Positions 1 through 7,536 are shown, counted from the stretch's first letter. The stretch: 13,115 bases of DNA from JBJHBY01 sp050485745 (GCA_050485745.1 JBJHBY010000087.1:1-13115); one strand, 5' to 3'. The notes: generated by a model from the letters alone, not told the origin. Numbers and translations are program-made.

Positions 1-1
1 G

Positions 2-94
2 CCCGGCGACGAACAACTGGAACAGGTCATCCGCCGCGCCGACGAACAGCTCTACGAGGCCAAGGGCTCCGGGCGCAACCGGGTGTTGGGGTGA
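2..94 (+). CDS. GGDEF-domain protein (diguanylate cyclase-like), C-terminal fragment
   Basis: This is the 3' end of a gene cut by the left window edge; 30 codons and a TGA stop remain. The visible tail contains ADEQLYEAKGSGRNRV, the usual end of a GGDEF domain (A-D-x-A/Q-L-Y-x-A-K-x-x-G-R-N-x-V). GGDEF proteins make cyclic di-GMP from GTP in the cytoplasm or at the inner membrane. The catalytic GGDEF loop and any sensor domain lie outside the window, so activity cannot be judged. The protein ends only a few residues after the domain, so GGDEF is the C-terminal domain. The next gene starts 31 bases downstream on the same strand with its own ribosome binding site; co-transcription is possible but not shown. 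Confidence 0.85.
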   Translation, partial: PGDEQLEQVIRRADEQLYEAKGSGRNRVLG

Positions 95-125
95 TTGATC
101 CAGGCCGCTTCACAGGAGATCCGCC

Positions 126-1076
126 ATGAGCGATATGATCAGGGAAAAACAGGCATCACAATCCAGCGATTGCCCGCCCTGCCCCGACAGGCCCGTACTG
201 GAGCGCATCGCCTCACGGCAGGCGCAGATCGGCAAGGGCTTTGTCGTGCGCCGGGCCCTGCCCACGCGGGCGCGGCGCATGGTGGGTGCCTGGTGCTTTC
301 TCGATCACGCCGGGCCGGTGGAGCATGGCCCCGGCGAAGGGCTGCGCGTCGGCCCGCACCCGCACATCGGCCTGCAGACCTTTACCTGGATGACCGAGGG
401 CGAGGCCCTGCACCGCGACAGCCTCGGCTATGAGCAGATCATCCGCCCGGGCCAGGTCAACCTGATGACCGCAGGCTGCGGCATCGTGCATGCCGAGGAG
501 TCGCCCACCAATGACGCAGGTCGGCTGCACGCGGCGCAACTGTGGATTGCGCTGCCGGATGCCGAACGCCGGAGGCAGCCCTCGTTTCACCACTACCCGG
601 ACCTGCCGGTCATCGAGCGCGATGGCTTTGTCGTGACCGTGCTCGCAGGCACCGCCCTCGGCCGCACCGCACCGGCCGCGGTGTTCTCACCGTTAGTGGG
701 TCTCGACCTGGGCAGCGAGGGCCCGGCGCGAACCCGCCTGCCGCTGCGTTCCGCCTTCGAGCATGCCGTGATGTGCCTGCGCGGTGCAGCCACGGTGGCC
801 GGAGAGGCGATCTCCCCCGGAGAGTTGCTGTACCTGGGCCAGCACCGCGACTCGGTGGCGTTGCAGTGTGATGATGAATGCCAGCTGCTGCTGGTGGGGG
901 GCGAGCCCTTCGGGGAGGATATTCTGGTCTGGTGGAATTTCGTCGCCCGCAGCCCTGAAGAGATCCGCGAGGCCACGGAGAACTGGAACGCGGGGCACGG
1001 TTTCGGTACGGTGCCAGGCACCCGGCTGCCGCGTCTCGAAGCGCCGGATCTGGCGGGCCTGAAACCCAGGCCCTGA
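126..1076 (+). CDS. Pirin family protein (cupin, quercetinase-like)
   Basis: This 316-residue bicupin protein belongs to the pirin family. Pirins are cytoplasmic, usually bind one Fe in the N-terminal cupin, and some cleave quercetin with O2; others act as redox-linked regulators, so the substrate here is unknown. The N-terminal cupin carries the signature HPHIGLQTFTWM (His78, His80) and GCGIVHAEES (His122, Glu124). These are the four expected metal ligands, so the metal site looks intact. The C-terminal cupin follows at about residues 185-285 (GELLYLGQHRD, LLLVGGEPFGEDI). The start at 126 has AGGAG about 8 bases upstream. The first 20 residues are low-complexity and Cys/Pro-rich before the conserved domain begins. 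An oxidoreductase gene follows 58 bases downstream on the same strand, a plausible two-gene unit. Confidence 0.93.
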   Translation: MSDMIREKQASQSSDCPPCPDRPVLERIASRQAQIGKGFVVRRALPTRARRMVGAWCFLDHAGPVEHGPGEGLRVGPHPHIGLQTFTWMTEGEALHRDSLGYEQIIRPGQVNLMTAGCGIVHAEESPTNDAGRLHAAQLWIALPDAERRRQPSFHHYPDLPVIERDGFVVTVLAGTALGRTAPAAVFSPLVGLDLGSEGPARTRLPLRSAFEHAVMCLRGAATVAGEAISPGELLYLGQHRDSVALQCDDECQLLLVGGEPFGEDILVWWNFVARSPEEIREATENWNAGHGFGTVPGTRLPRLEAPDLAGLKPRP

Positions 1077-1097
1077 AGCCTTTACCCTGACACCCGG

Positions 1098-1121
1098 CAC
1101 CTGCACCTGCACCTGCACCTG
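1098..1121 (+). repeat. Perfect 4x CACCTG hexamer tandem repeat
   Basis: Four exact, head-to-tail copies of CACCTG fill the gap between the pirin stop (1076) and the oxidoreductase start (1135). The array ends about 5 bases before the presumed ribosome binding site AGAGG (1126-1130). Its position between two probably co-transcribed genes means a copy-number change would alter spacing upstream of the second gene without breaking a reading frame. A similar 4-unit hexamer array follows the tetR stop at 8376-8399. Function is unknown. Confidence 0.9.
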
Positions 1122-1134
1122 AAACAGAGGACCC

Positions 1135-2091
1135 ATGAAAGCATTGCGCTTCGAGCGGACCGGCAGCCTCGCGGACCTGGCCCTGGTCGATCAGCCCACC
1201 CCCGAGCCGCGGGAGGACGAGGTACGGGTTCGTGTTCACGCCGCCGGGCTCAACCCCAGCGACCTGAAGAACGTGCTGGGACGCTTTCCCTACACCACCC
1301 TGCCCCGCATTCCCGGCCGCGACTTTGCCGGGGTGGTCGACGCCGGACCGGCGGAATGGCTGGGCAAGGCAGTATGGGGCTCCGACAAGACCCTGGGCTT
1401 CACCCGTGATGGCAGCCACGCCGAATCCCTGTGCCTGCCTGTCAATGCGCTGGCCGTCATGCCGGAGAGCCTGGGCTTCGCCCGGGCCGCCGCCTGCGGG
1501 GTGCCCTGGCTGACCGCCCTGGAGGCCGTCGAACGCGCCAGCGTCCGCGCCGGCAGCCGGGTGGTGGTGATCGGCGCCGCCGGTGCCGTGGGCCGGGCCA
1601 GCAGCCAGCTCGCCGCGGCCCAGCACGCCGAGGTGTTCGGCATCGTGCGGCGCGACGCACAGCGCAATGATGTGCCCGACGGTATCGACAGCGCCGTTGC
1701 CGCAGAGCCCGAGGCCCTGCTGGAGCTCATCCGGGCGCGCTTTTCCGACGGCGCCGAGGTGGTGATCGACACCACCGGACACTGGCTGGGCGCCACGGTT
1801 CAGACCCTCGCCGAGGGCGGCCGGGGCGTGGTCATCGCCGCCCCCGCCAGTGGCATCGACACCCTGCCCCTGCTCGACTTCTACCGCCGCGGCGCCACCC
1901 TGATCGGCGTCAACTCACTGCTCCACGATGGCGCCACCTGCGCGGTGATGTTCAACGCCCTGGCCACCCGTTTCGAACAGGGCCTGCTGCCCCCTCCCCC
2001 TGAGCCCAAAGCCTGGCCCCTGGCCGACGCCGTGGCGGCGTACCAGGCACTGGAGGCCGGCGGCGCCGGCAAGATGGTGCTGGTGCCCTGA
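1135..2091 (+). CDS. Medium-chain dehydrogenase/reductase, quinone oxidoreductase-like (zinc-independent)
   Basis: This 318-residue cytoplasmic NAD(P)H-dependent oxidoreductase has the alcohol dehydrogenase GroES-like fold at residues 1-125 (HAAGLNPSDLKNVLG, IPGRDFAGVV). A Rossmann domain follows with the glycine-rich dinucleotide-binding motif GAAGAVGR at 147-154. The structural-zinc cysteine cluster of true alcohol dehydrogenases is absent, which places it with the quinone-oxidoreductase/crotonase-reductase-like members. The likely reaction is NAD(P)H reduction of a quinone or an alpha,beta-unsaturated carbonyl; the substrate cannot be read from sequence. The length is normal and the start is preceded by AGAGG at short spacing (about 4 bases). 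It lies downstream of the pirin on the same strand. A joint role in handling reactive aromatic or carbonyl compounds is inference only. Confidence 0.9.
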   Translation: MKALRFERTGSLADLALVDQPTPEPREDEVRVRVHAAGLNPSDLKNVLGRFPYTTLPRIPGRDFAGVVDAGPAEWLGKAVWGSDKTLGFTRDGSHAESLCLPVNALAVMPESLGFARAAACGVPWLTALEAVERASVRAGSRVVVIGAAGAVGRASSQLAAAQHAEVFGIVRRDAQRNDVPDGIDSAVAAEPEALLELIRARFSDGAEVVIDTTGHWLGATVQTLAEGGRGVVIAAPASGIDTLPLLDFYRRGATLIGVNSLLHDGATCAVMFNALATRFEQGLLPPPPEPKAWPLADAVAAYQALEAGGAGKMVLVP

Positions 2092-2120
2092 GGCGGACAT
2101 GCCACAAATGGACGTCGAGT

Positions 2121-2148
2121 CCTGTCTGAGAACGGGTTCAATGACAGG
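2121..2148. promoter_or_regulatory. Interrupted dyad (possible operator or hairpin)
   Basis: Two nested inverted repeats share one centre at 2134/2135. The outer arms are CCTGTC (2121-2126) and GACAGG (2143-2148); the inner arms are GAAC (2130-2133) and GTTC (2136-2139). They are separated by unpaired triplets on each side. The inner arms are only 2 bases apart, so a DNA dyad bound by a dimer fits better than an RNA hairpin, although the outer arms alone could form a 6-bp stem. There is no T-tract after it, so it is not a clear terminator. It sits between the oxidoreductase stop and the small-gene pair at 2241-3088. Confidence 0.4.
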
Positions 2149-2240
2149 CGCCCACCTATGAGGAATGCTATGAGCAGGCTTTAGCCCAATACAGGATGGG
2201 CCAACGAAAATCAGCACCGATCCAGGGAAGGAGAAGTGGT

Positions 2241-2672
2241 ATGCAACTCAGCGCTGCAGACGTTCGCTTGACTATCGGCAGGCTTATCGCACTGTCCTAT
2301 TCCACCAACGGGACACTGACTTTGCGATTGATGAGAGAAGCTCATGGAACAGTGCTTACTGTCGATCGGCATGGCAATGCCCGACTTACGGGTATTGCCG
2401 GTGTGGTGAGTTTCAGTGGAACGTCAGCTCTCGATCGAATCGGAGTGCAGATAAGGCGAATACACATCGTTTTTCTCAATGAGAAAAATATGGAGGTCGG
2501 GTATGCAGCCAACATAGATCTGAGCCTGATTCACCTCACATTTGCTGGACGATTCGACCTGGAAGCGCTGATCACCGCATGCTCGGGATTGCTTTGTAAA
2601 GCTGCAAACCTGATGAAAGGTAGAACAGAAATAATCGATCAGGAGATTCACAAGGCCATGGAGACCCGGTGA
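2241..2672 (+). CDS. Hypothetical cytoplasmic protein, 143 residues
   Basis: I do not recognise this family. The start at 2241 (MQLSAADV) is chosen over an upstream ATG at 2196 because AAGGAG at 2228-2233 is correctly spaced (7 bases). The protein has no signal peptide or membrane segment. It opens with a short helical stretch (AADVRLTIGRLIALS) and continues with alternating hydrophobic/polar stretches typical of beta strands (GTLTLRLMR, GTVLTVDRHG, HIVFLNEKN). It ends with a helical, Cys-containing region (FDLEALITACSGLLCKAANLMK) and a charged tail. The stop overlaps the next start as TGATG, so the two are probably translationally coupled. Base composition is clearly AT-richer than the flanking oxidoreductase and cti genes, hinting at a different origin. 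A small ligand-binding or adaptor protein is possible but unproven. Confidence 0.7.
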   Translation: MQLSAADVRLTIGRLIALSYSTNGTLTLRLMREAHGTVLTVDRHGNARLTGIAGVVSFSGTSALDRIGVQIRRIHIVFLNEKNMEVGYAANIDLSLIHLTFAGRFDLEALITACSGLLCKAANLMKGRTEIIDQEIHKAMETR

Positions 2673-3088
2673 TGCAACAACTGATGATGACACTCTTTGC
2701 ACTGGGCATGGTCGCCTGCGCTGGGGCCTCAGATGGAATCCTGTATCAAAGCTTTGTCGAATACAGGAACACCCTGAAAACCGACACTGTTGCCTCCAAA
2801 TACCCGCTCTTTTTCAGTCGCGACCTGATCGGGGATGTCTCCGTCGAAGACTCTGATACCCAGTCTCAACTCCTGTTCCACGAAGCCATGAAAAAAGAAA
2901 TCATTCATTTCGAGGAACGTACTGGCGAGCAGGGTTGCCTGACCATCAACGGCACGGACCACAATGGTGCGCCAATGGCATTCAACCTCCAGTACATCAA
3001 GGAACAGGAGCGCTGGTTGATCCGCTCTATCAATCTGTTCTTTCCACTCGTCAGCGAAGAATTGCCGACGAAGGCGTCATGTCCATAG
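2672..3088 (+). CDS. Hypothetical exported protein or lipoprotein, 138 residues
   Basis: The ATG at 2672 shares its A with the TGA of the preceding gene, so translation is probably coupled. A GTG directly before it would add one residue. The N terminus is a short hydrophobic stretch, MQQLMMTLFALGMVACAGAS, which can be read as a lipobox with Cys16 (MVAC) or as a signal peptidase I site. It lacks the usual early Lys/Arg, so export is likely but the class is unclear. The mature part is mixed alpha/beta, with a charged helix (HEAMKKEIIHFEERTG) followed by strands ending in an 'x-x-W-L-I-R-S-I-N' segment. That layout resembles small NTF2-like or DUF4878-like proteins; this is a weak impression. 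DNA is AT-richer than its surroundings, as in the upstream partner. A convergent cti gene ends 178 bases further on. Confidence 0.72.
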   Translation: MQQLMMTLFALGMVACAGASDGILYQSFVEYRNTLKTDTVASKYPLFFSRDLIGDVSVEDSDTQSQLLFHEAMKKEIIHFEERTGEQGCLTINGTDHNGAPMAFNLQYIKEQERWLIRSINLFFPLVSEELPTKASCP

Positions 3089-3266
3089 GCACAAAGCGGG
3101 CCTGATCATCACCCCCAATTTCTCGACAGTCACAACCCGTCGGCTTCGGGCGCCGGTTGGCACCGTTGAGCCGGTCGCTCCCGATCCGGCGGCACCCCCC
3201 GGTTCTGAGGCGGGCAGCAGGTGTATCCTGTTTGGGCGGCCCAGGGTTGCTGCGGTCAGGTCAGTA

Positions 3267-5759
3267 TCAGAAATTCTGGTACCGATTGATATCGAACACC
3301 CCGGCTTCCAGCGGATCGCGCTCGCGATGCCAGGCGGTGATGTCCGCCAGGATATGCCAGAAGTCGCGATGGGTGCGGCGAATACCCCATTGTTCCACCA
3401 CGCGCCGGAAGTCAGCCTCGGAGCCCGCAGCGCCGAGTTGTGCCACGAAGCGCTCCAGTTCCACCGCCGGCACGTCGAAGATGAAATTGGGATAGCTGCC
3501 CAGGATACCGGCGTAGAGGGTGAGTCGGTCCTTGTCCGGCTGGTAGCGCAGTTCCTCGCCAAAGATGAACGCGACGTTGCTGTGGGCGCGGTCGCGGGTC
3601 AGGGTATACACGGTGCGCGCGTCGCCGCTGGCAGCCAGGCCGCCGGCGGCATCGTCGCCATGGTGCACGCGCAGAAAGGTCACCTCCGGCATCTGGCGGA
3701 TGCCCGGCAGGTGTCGCGCAGGGTGACCGGCGAGGTTCGCCAACGTGCGGTCGGCCCGGCGCTGCCAGGCCGGCACGTCGTCACGCCCGCAGGTCCGTGC
3801 GCTGGTCTGCCCGTCATCCGTTTGATCATCGCGACCGCCATCACGGGGAACATCACAGCGGTTGAGCGGATCGACCGCCATGGCATTGATCGGGGCGAAG
3901 GTCTCCAGCAGCCGCACCCCCAGTTCCTGTGCCGGGGCATCGGTGGCGAAATGCAGCGCACTGGGGCTGTCGTTGTCGATCTTCTCGTAACTGATGCCCA
4001 GCTTGAGTTTGCCACTGCCCTGGTACCAGTCGTGCAGCACATCGCCACGCACGCCCGCGGGCAGCAGGCGCAGGTAGTTGAGCTCGGCGCCGTTGCGGAT
4101 CAGGTCGAAGTACAGGCGCGTCTTCAGCTGGTGGGCGACGTTGCCGAACACGTCGAAATTCACCACCAGCTCGTAATAGGTGCGCTCGAGCAGCGGGTAA
4201 TCCATCAGCCACACGGTCTGCGGCACCTGGCCGACCAGGCCGCGGGCTACGGTGGCACTGTCATGGTGACGCAGAATGGTCAGCAGGGCATTGGTATTGT
4301 GGCCATCGCCATCCCAGACCTGCTCCAGCCCCGCGCCCTGGGGCAGGGCTGCGGCATAGGCCTTGGCGCGCAGGCGCGTGTAGTCGTTGCGCTTGCTCTT
4401 GTAGTCCCGCCAGCGCTGGCCCAGGGCGAGCAGGTCCTCGTCCTGGCCCGGCATGGCCAGCAGGGGCGTGACCCGCTCGCGGTAGGCGGCATCCTGCAGG
4501 TACAGATCCGACGCCGGGTTCTGGAACATTGCCCAGAAGTGATCGCGGATCACGTCGGTGGCAATCTGCCCGCGACACACCGGGCCGCGGATGAAGGTAC
4601 GCACAAAGTACCCCGCCTCATCCAGCATGAACTGGTAACGCGCCTGCGCCGGGATATCCGCAAAGGTGACGAAAGGATTGGCGGCTTCTTCGGCGCCGTA
4701 CCCGGGCAGCGAAGTCACCGCCCAGTCGTCTTCGAAAAACAGCTGCTCGATCCGCGCCAGCCGCGCGTCACCCAGCGCATAGGTGATATGGCGCTTGTGC
4801 GCGATGGCACCCTCAATCGGGCGCAGGCGGTAGTGGAACGGGCCGCCCGGATCATCATTGGGGCGACGGGTGGCAATCGGCTCCACCGCCTCCCCGGGCG
4901 GCGTGCGCGAGCGCAGCAACTCGAAGAACCGTGGCGTGTCGCCGCGCTCCAGTGCCGTCGCGGCGCTCTCCTCGAAATACAGGTGGGCGAGAAACAGGTG
5001 CTCGTACAACCAGCGCGCCACCAGCCGCGAGCGCTCGTCCCCGCGGTTGAGCAGCGCCTCCCAGCGTGCCACTTCAGCGGCCTCCGCCGCATTCAGCTCA
5101 GTGTCCGGGGTATCGATCACCGCGCCCTGGCGCAGCCAGCCCACCAGCAGGGCGTAGTCTTCATCGCTGAGGCCAGTCACCGCATGGGGCATGCCCTCCA
5201 GGGGATGATCGCGCTGGTAGTCCTCAAAGGCGTCATTGGCCACACAGGCGTTGCGACGACCGATGCCCAGCTCGATATGCTCGGGAATCCGCGTGTTGTG
5301 GGGAAAGGGGTACTGCTTGCCGAAGGCGAGCATCCGCTCCATCAGCGAGGCCTCCTGCGCGCCCGGCTCAAGTACCGGATGAAAGCCCAGCGCGCGCCAG
5401 CCGGCCTCGTCCAGCGCATCCTGACCCAGCCGCGTCGTCGCCTGCGCCTCGGTGCGGGTGCCGTCATACGCCGGCAAGGGGTGCGCGCCCCGGATCAGGC
5501 CCATGGCGTTTTCCATGTTCAGCTGACAGGGCGCATCGAAACAGCCATGACAGCTCAGGCAGGTGGCCTCGACGATCGGGCGCACATCCCGGTGAAAGGA
5601 AATCTCGCCCGCATAGGGCTCCGGCAGCACGGCGGGGGGCGGCAGCTCGGGGGAGGGTTCGGAGCAGGCGGCGAGCCAGAACAGGGGCAGGAGGAGGATG
5701 GTGCCGAGAAGGCTTCGCGGGCCAAAGGCCTGGCGTTCGGGGCGAAGTGTTGCACTCAT
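3267..5759 (-). CDS. cti: Fatty acid cis/trans isomerase (Cti), haem-containing, lipobox-bearing
   Basis: Cti converts cis-unsaturated membrane fatty acids to the trans form without moving the double bond. This rapidly stiffens the membrane under solvent, heat or metal stress. It is a periplasmic c-type haem protein of the CTI family. At 830 residues it is slightly longer than the roughly 770 residues known for Pseudomonas. After a basic N terminus and a hydrophobic stretch there is a lipobox, WLAAC (Cys32), suggesting a lipid-anchored form. The single haem-binding motif CLSCH is at 67-71, followed by further cysteines (CFDAPC). Typical family segments include NVAHQLKTRLYFDLIRNGAELNYLRLLP and the C-terminal YPNFIFDVP. 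An Asp/Arg-rich insert lies at about 640-690 (VPRDGGRDDQTDD). The start at 5759 has AAGAGAT upstream. The DUF2889-like gene lies 74 bases upstream on the same strand. Confidence 0.93.
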   Translation of the reverse strand: MSATLRPERQAFGPRSLLGTILLLPLFWLAACSEPSPELPPPAVLPEPYAGEISFHRDVRPIVEATCLSCHGCFDAPCQLNMENAMGLIRGAHPLPAYDGTRTEAQATTRLGQDALDEAGWRALGFHPVLEPGAQEASLMERMLAFGKQYPFPHNTRIPEHIELGIGRRNACVANDAFEDYQRDHPLEGMPHAVTGLSDEDYALLVGWLRQGAVIDTPDTELNAAEAAEVARWEALLNRGDERSRLVARWLYEHLFLAHLYFEESAATALERGDTPRFFELLRSRTPPGEAVEPIATRRPNDDPGGPFHYRLRPIEGAIAHKRHITYALGDARLARIEQLFFEDDWAVTSLPGYGAEEAANPFVTFADIPAQARYQFMLDEAGYFVRTFIRGPVCRGQIATDVIRDHFWAMFQNPASDLYLQDAAYRERVTPLLAMPGQDEDLLALGQRWRDYKSKRNDYTRLRAKAYAAALPQGAGLEQVWDGDGHNTNALLTILRHHDSATVARGLVGQVPQTVWLMDYPLLERTYYELVVNFDVFGNVAHQLKTRLYFDLIRNGAELNYLRLLPAGVRGDVLHDWYQGSGKLKLGISYEKIDNDSPSALHFATDAPAQELGVRLLETFAPINAMAVDPLNRCDVPRDGGRDDQTDDGQTSARTCGRDDVPAWQRRADRTLANLAGHPARHLPGIRQMPEVTFLRVHHGDDAAGGLAASGDARTVYTLTRDRAHSNVAFIFGEELRYQPDKDRLTLYAGILGSYPNFIFDVPAVELERFVAQLGAAGSEADFRRVVEQWGIRRTHRDFWHILADITAWHRERDPLEAGVFDINRYQNF

Positions 5760-5833
5760 GCGGTTATCTCTTGTGGTTCTGCTGTTGCTGCCAGGCCTGG
5801 CCGGCGGCGGTCAGACGGTATCTCTGCAGGCGG

Positions 5834-6574
5834 CTATTGATCTGCCGTCTCACTGAAGTCCCGTGCACTGTTGACGGAGCGCCGTGCTTTCTCAAGGCGC
5901 TCCGCCTGATAGGCGTAACAGGAGCCGAGGGGTATGCGGCTGGGCATGACCGGTTGCCCGGCCATTCCATTGATGTCGTAACGCCGACCCTCGGCGACAA
6001 AGAGAGCGGCATTCAGCCAGAGTGCGGGCTCATGTTGCTCCACGGGCAGACGACGCGCAATGCGTTTGTGAAATCCGCGGCCGGGCTCGATGCCGCGAAG
6101 CAGCATGGGCCGGATAATCGCTTTATCCGCCAGCATCCATTCATGTTTCAGAGCACCATTGATGTGTAGTCGCGCGCTCCTTCGGCCCGCCACAGCATCA
6201 TCGACCTCCGCATCGATGATGACACGGTCGTCCACCTGGCACTGGAACCAAAACGCCATCAGCAGCAGATCGTAAAGGTGTGTGCAGTGATGGCGCTTGG
6301 CGTGGCGCCTCGCCAGTTCGTCACGCGTCGTCGACAACGGTGTACCCACGAACTCCCGCAGCAAGTCGCTTGCGCCACCGCAGGTGGTCAGGGGCGCACG
6401 GATGGTTTCCGCTAACAGCTCTGAAACCAGCCCGTTCCGGTGGTGAAGCTGAAGGCGAAAGGCGTGATTGCAATCCTCCAGAGCCACCTGAATCACACCG
6501 GTTTTTCGCTCCAGGCCAACACGGCGGCGAAACGTACCACTGCCGTAATCCGGATTGATTCGATAGTCGTCCAT
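5834..6574 (-). CDS. DUF2889-like protein of unknown function
   Basis: This 246-residue soluble protein resembles DUF2889 proteins, based on the N-terminal arginine-rich strand (NPDYGSGTFRRRVGLER), the beta-rich first half and the motif CTHLYDLLLMAFWF at about residues 97-110. The family has no established function. The ATG at 6574 is preferred to a GTG at 6580 because the strong site AGGAGG lies 6-7 bases before the ATG but would touch the GTG. There is no signal peptide or membrane segment. The C-terminal part ends in a charged helix (AERLEKARRSVNSARDFSE). It lies directly upstream of cti on the same strand with a 73-base gap lacking any obvious terminator, so co-transcription with cti is plausible. 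Composition is intermediate between cti and the AT-rich lipoprotein gene upstream. Confidence 0.72.
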   Translation of the reverse strand: MDDYRINPDYGSGTFRRRVGLERKTGVIQVALEDCNHAFRLQLHHRNGLVSELLAETIRAPLTTCGGASDLLREFVGTPLSTTRDELARRHAKRHHCTHLYDLLLMAFWFQCQVDDRVIIDAEVDDAVAGRRSARLHINGALKHEWMLADKAIIRPMLLRGIEPGRGFHKRIARRLPVEQHEPALWLNAALFVAEGRRYDINGMAGQPVMPSRIPLGSCYAYQAERLEKARRSVNSARDFSETADQ

Positions 6575-6722
6575 TGACACTCCTCCTCACGCCTGCTCAA
6601 CCCCGGGTGGCCCGCAGTAAGGCCTTCGCTGTGACGAGTCTGCGTGCAGGAGCCGGGCCGAGCACCTCCCGGATGGTAGCGTACCGCGTACTGGCTAGGC
6701 TTGAATGAACAACCCTGAAGAA

Positions 6723-6741
6723 CCTGCTGAATCCCAGCAGG
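6723..6741 (-). terminator. Weak hairpin after the lipoprotein gene
   Basis: A 7-bp perfect stem (CCTGCTG/CAGCAGG) with a 5-base loop begins 1 base after the stop of the lipoprotein gene at 6743. On the minus strand it is followed by TTCTTC, only a partial T-tract. It could be a weak intrinsic terminator or a 3'-end stabiliser that separates the lipoprotein gene from the DUF2889-like/cti pair downstream. Confidence 0.45.
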
Positions 6742-6742
6742 A

Positions 6743-7432
6743 TCAATCGATCTCCTCAATACCCGCTTGCGCATCAGGGGTGGCGATTCTGGCGAGGATT
6801 TCATCGGTCATTTCGTGGAAGGCAATTCTCATACGCTCCCTGTATTCTTCACTCGACGAAGGAAATTTGAAGTTGGCAATTTCAACGTCCGAGTAATCAA
6901 ACGCTCTGGATGTCTCGAAATCCTCACCGTTGATGCGCCCGGATATTTCAAGCAGAACGAAATCCCCATAAAGCTGCCCCTCCTTTCGAGGTGGAGGGTC
7001 TGTATTGATCAAATAACTGTTAGGAACGAACGGCCTATCGCTACCAGATGCCATATGACCTACGGCAGCCCCCATCACGCCCATAACCCTATGCGTCGTC
7101 TGTTGAGTACTTTCGACTGTTAAATCGCAGTATTCAACGATATCAAATTGCTTGACTTCTATATGAATGACAGAATCGCCCTGATATTTTTGACTCAGCG
7201 CCCCATGTAGATAGCCCAATTTCGAAGGTTGTATAAATGCATCGCCATACCATCTTTGGCAGGAGTTCATACCTCCTCGAAGCCCGAACCTTTTTGATTT
7301 ATTGTCTCGCAGATCATCGATGATGATGTTCTCGGAGAACTGGAAATCGTCAACCTGAAGCAGGTCAACACGCTGACTCGTAATGCATCCCGCCAGAAAA
7401 ATTGACACGAGGATCAACAACGTTTTTTTCAC
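6743..7432 (-). CDS. Predicted lipoprotein of unknown function
   Basis: This 229-residue protein has a textbook lipoprotein signal, MKKTLLILVSIFLAGC, with lipid attachment predicted at Cys16. The next residues (Ile-Thr-Ser) carry no Asp at +2, so outer-membrane sorting is likely under the usual rule. The start is GTG at 7432, with AAAGGAG about 6 bases upstream. The mature part is mixed alpha/beta with two further cysteines (SCQRWYG, EYCDLTV), perhaps a disulfide, a small glycine/methionine-rich stretch (MGVMGAAVGHMASGSD) and an acidic C terminus. I do not recognise the family. The DNA is much AT-richer than neighbouring genes, suggesting horizontal acquisition. It is transcribed divergently from the TetR gene; no functional link to that gene is evident. 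Confidence 0.85.
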   Translation of the reverse strand: MKKTLLILVSIFLAGCITSQRVDLLQVDDFQFSENIIIDDLRDNKSKRFGLRGGMNSCQRWYGDAFIQPSKLGYLHGALSQKYQGDSVIHIEVKQFDIVEYCDLTVESTQQTTHRVMGVMGAAVGHMASGSDRPFVPNSYLINTDPPPRKEGQLYGDFVLLEISGRINGEDFETSRAFDYSDVEIANFKFPSSSEEYRERMRIAFHEMTDEILARIATPDAQAGIEEID

Positions 7433-7522
7433 TTTATTCTCCTTTATCGAAACGCCAGCCGCGCCAGGGGAGTCACGCCGAACCGGATTGTTATTGGGCT
7501 TTGAATAGAAATCCGGAAAAAT

Positions 7523-7536
7523 ATCGATCGATCATA
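7523..7536 (-). promoter_or_regulatory. Candidate promoter -10 and palindrome upstream of the lipoprotein gene
   Basis: On the minus strand TATGAT (7536-7531) matches the -10 consensus at 5 of 6 positions and lies about 100 bases before the lipoprotein start. It overlaps the 10-bp perfect palindrome ATCGATCGAT (7523-7532). No good -35 hexamer is seen at 16-18 bases, so an activator or the palindrome itself may matter. It is the best promoter candidate for the gene at 6743-7432, but weak evidence overall. Confidence 0.35.

Noticed and set aside
2130..2160. GGGTTCAAT resembling a tRNA T-loop, possibly a tRNA fragment used as an attachment site
   Set aside because: The expected T-stem pairing, acceptor end and rest of a tRNA are absent; the bases are explained by the dyad at 2121-2148.
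3134..3158. Possible hairpin between the convergent genes (3089-3266)
   Set aside because: The arms pair only with a bulge (AACC/GGTT plus GGC/GCC) and no T-tract follows on either strand; no clear terminator or gene is seen in this 178-base gap.
3327..5840. An 837-codon open frame antisense to cti
   Set aside because: It is longer than cti itself, but its translation is low-complexity and rich in Arg, Gly, Ala, Gln and His, with no domain. Cti has clear motifs, signal and start. Long antisense frames are expected in GC-rich DNA.
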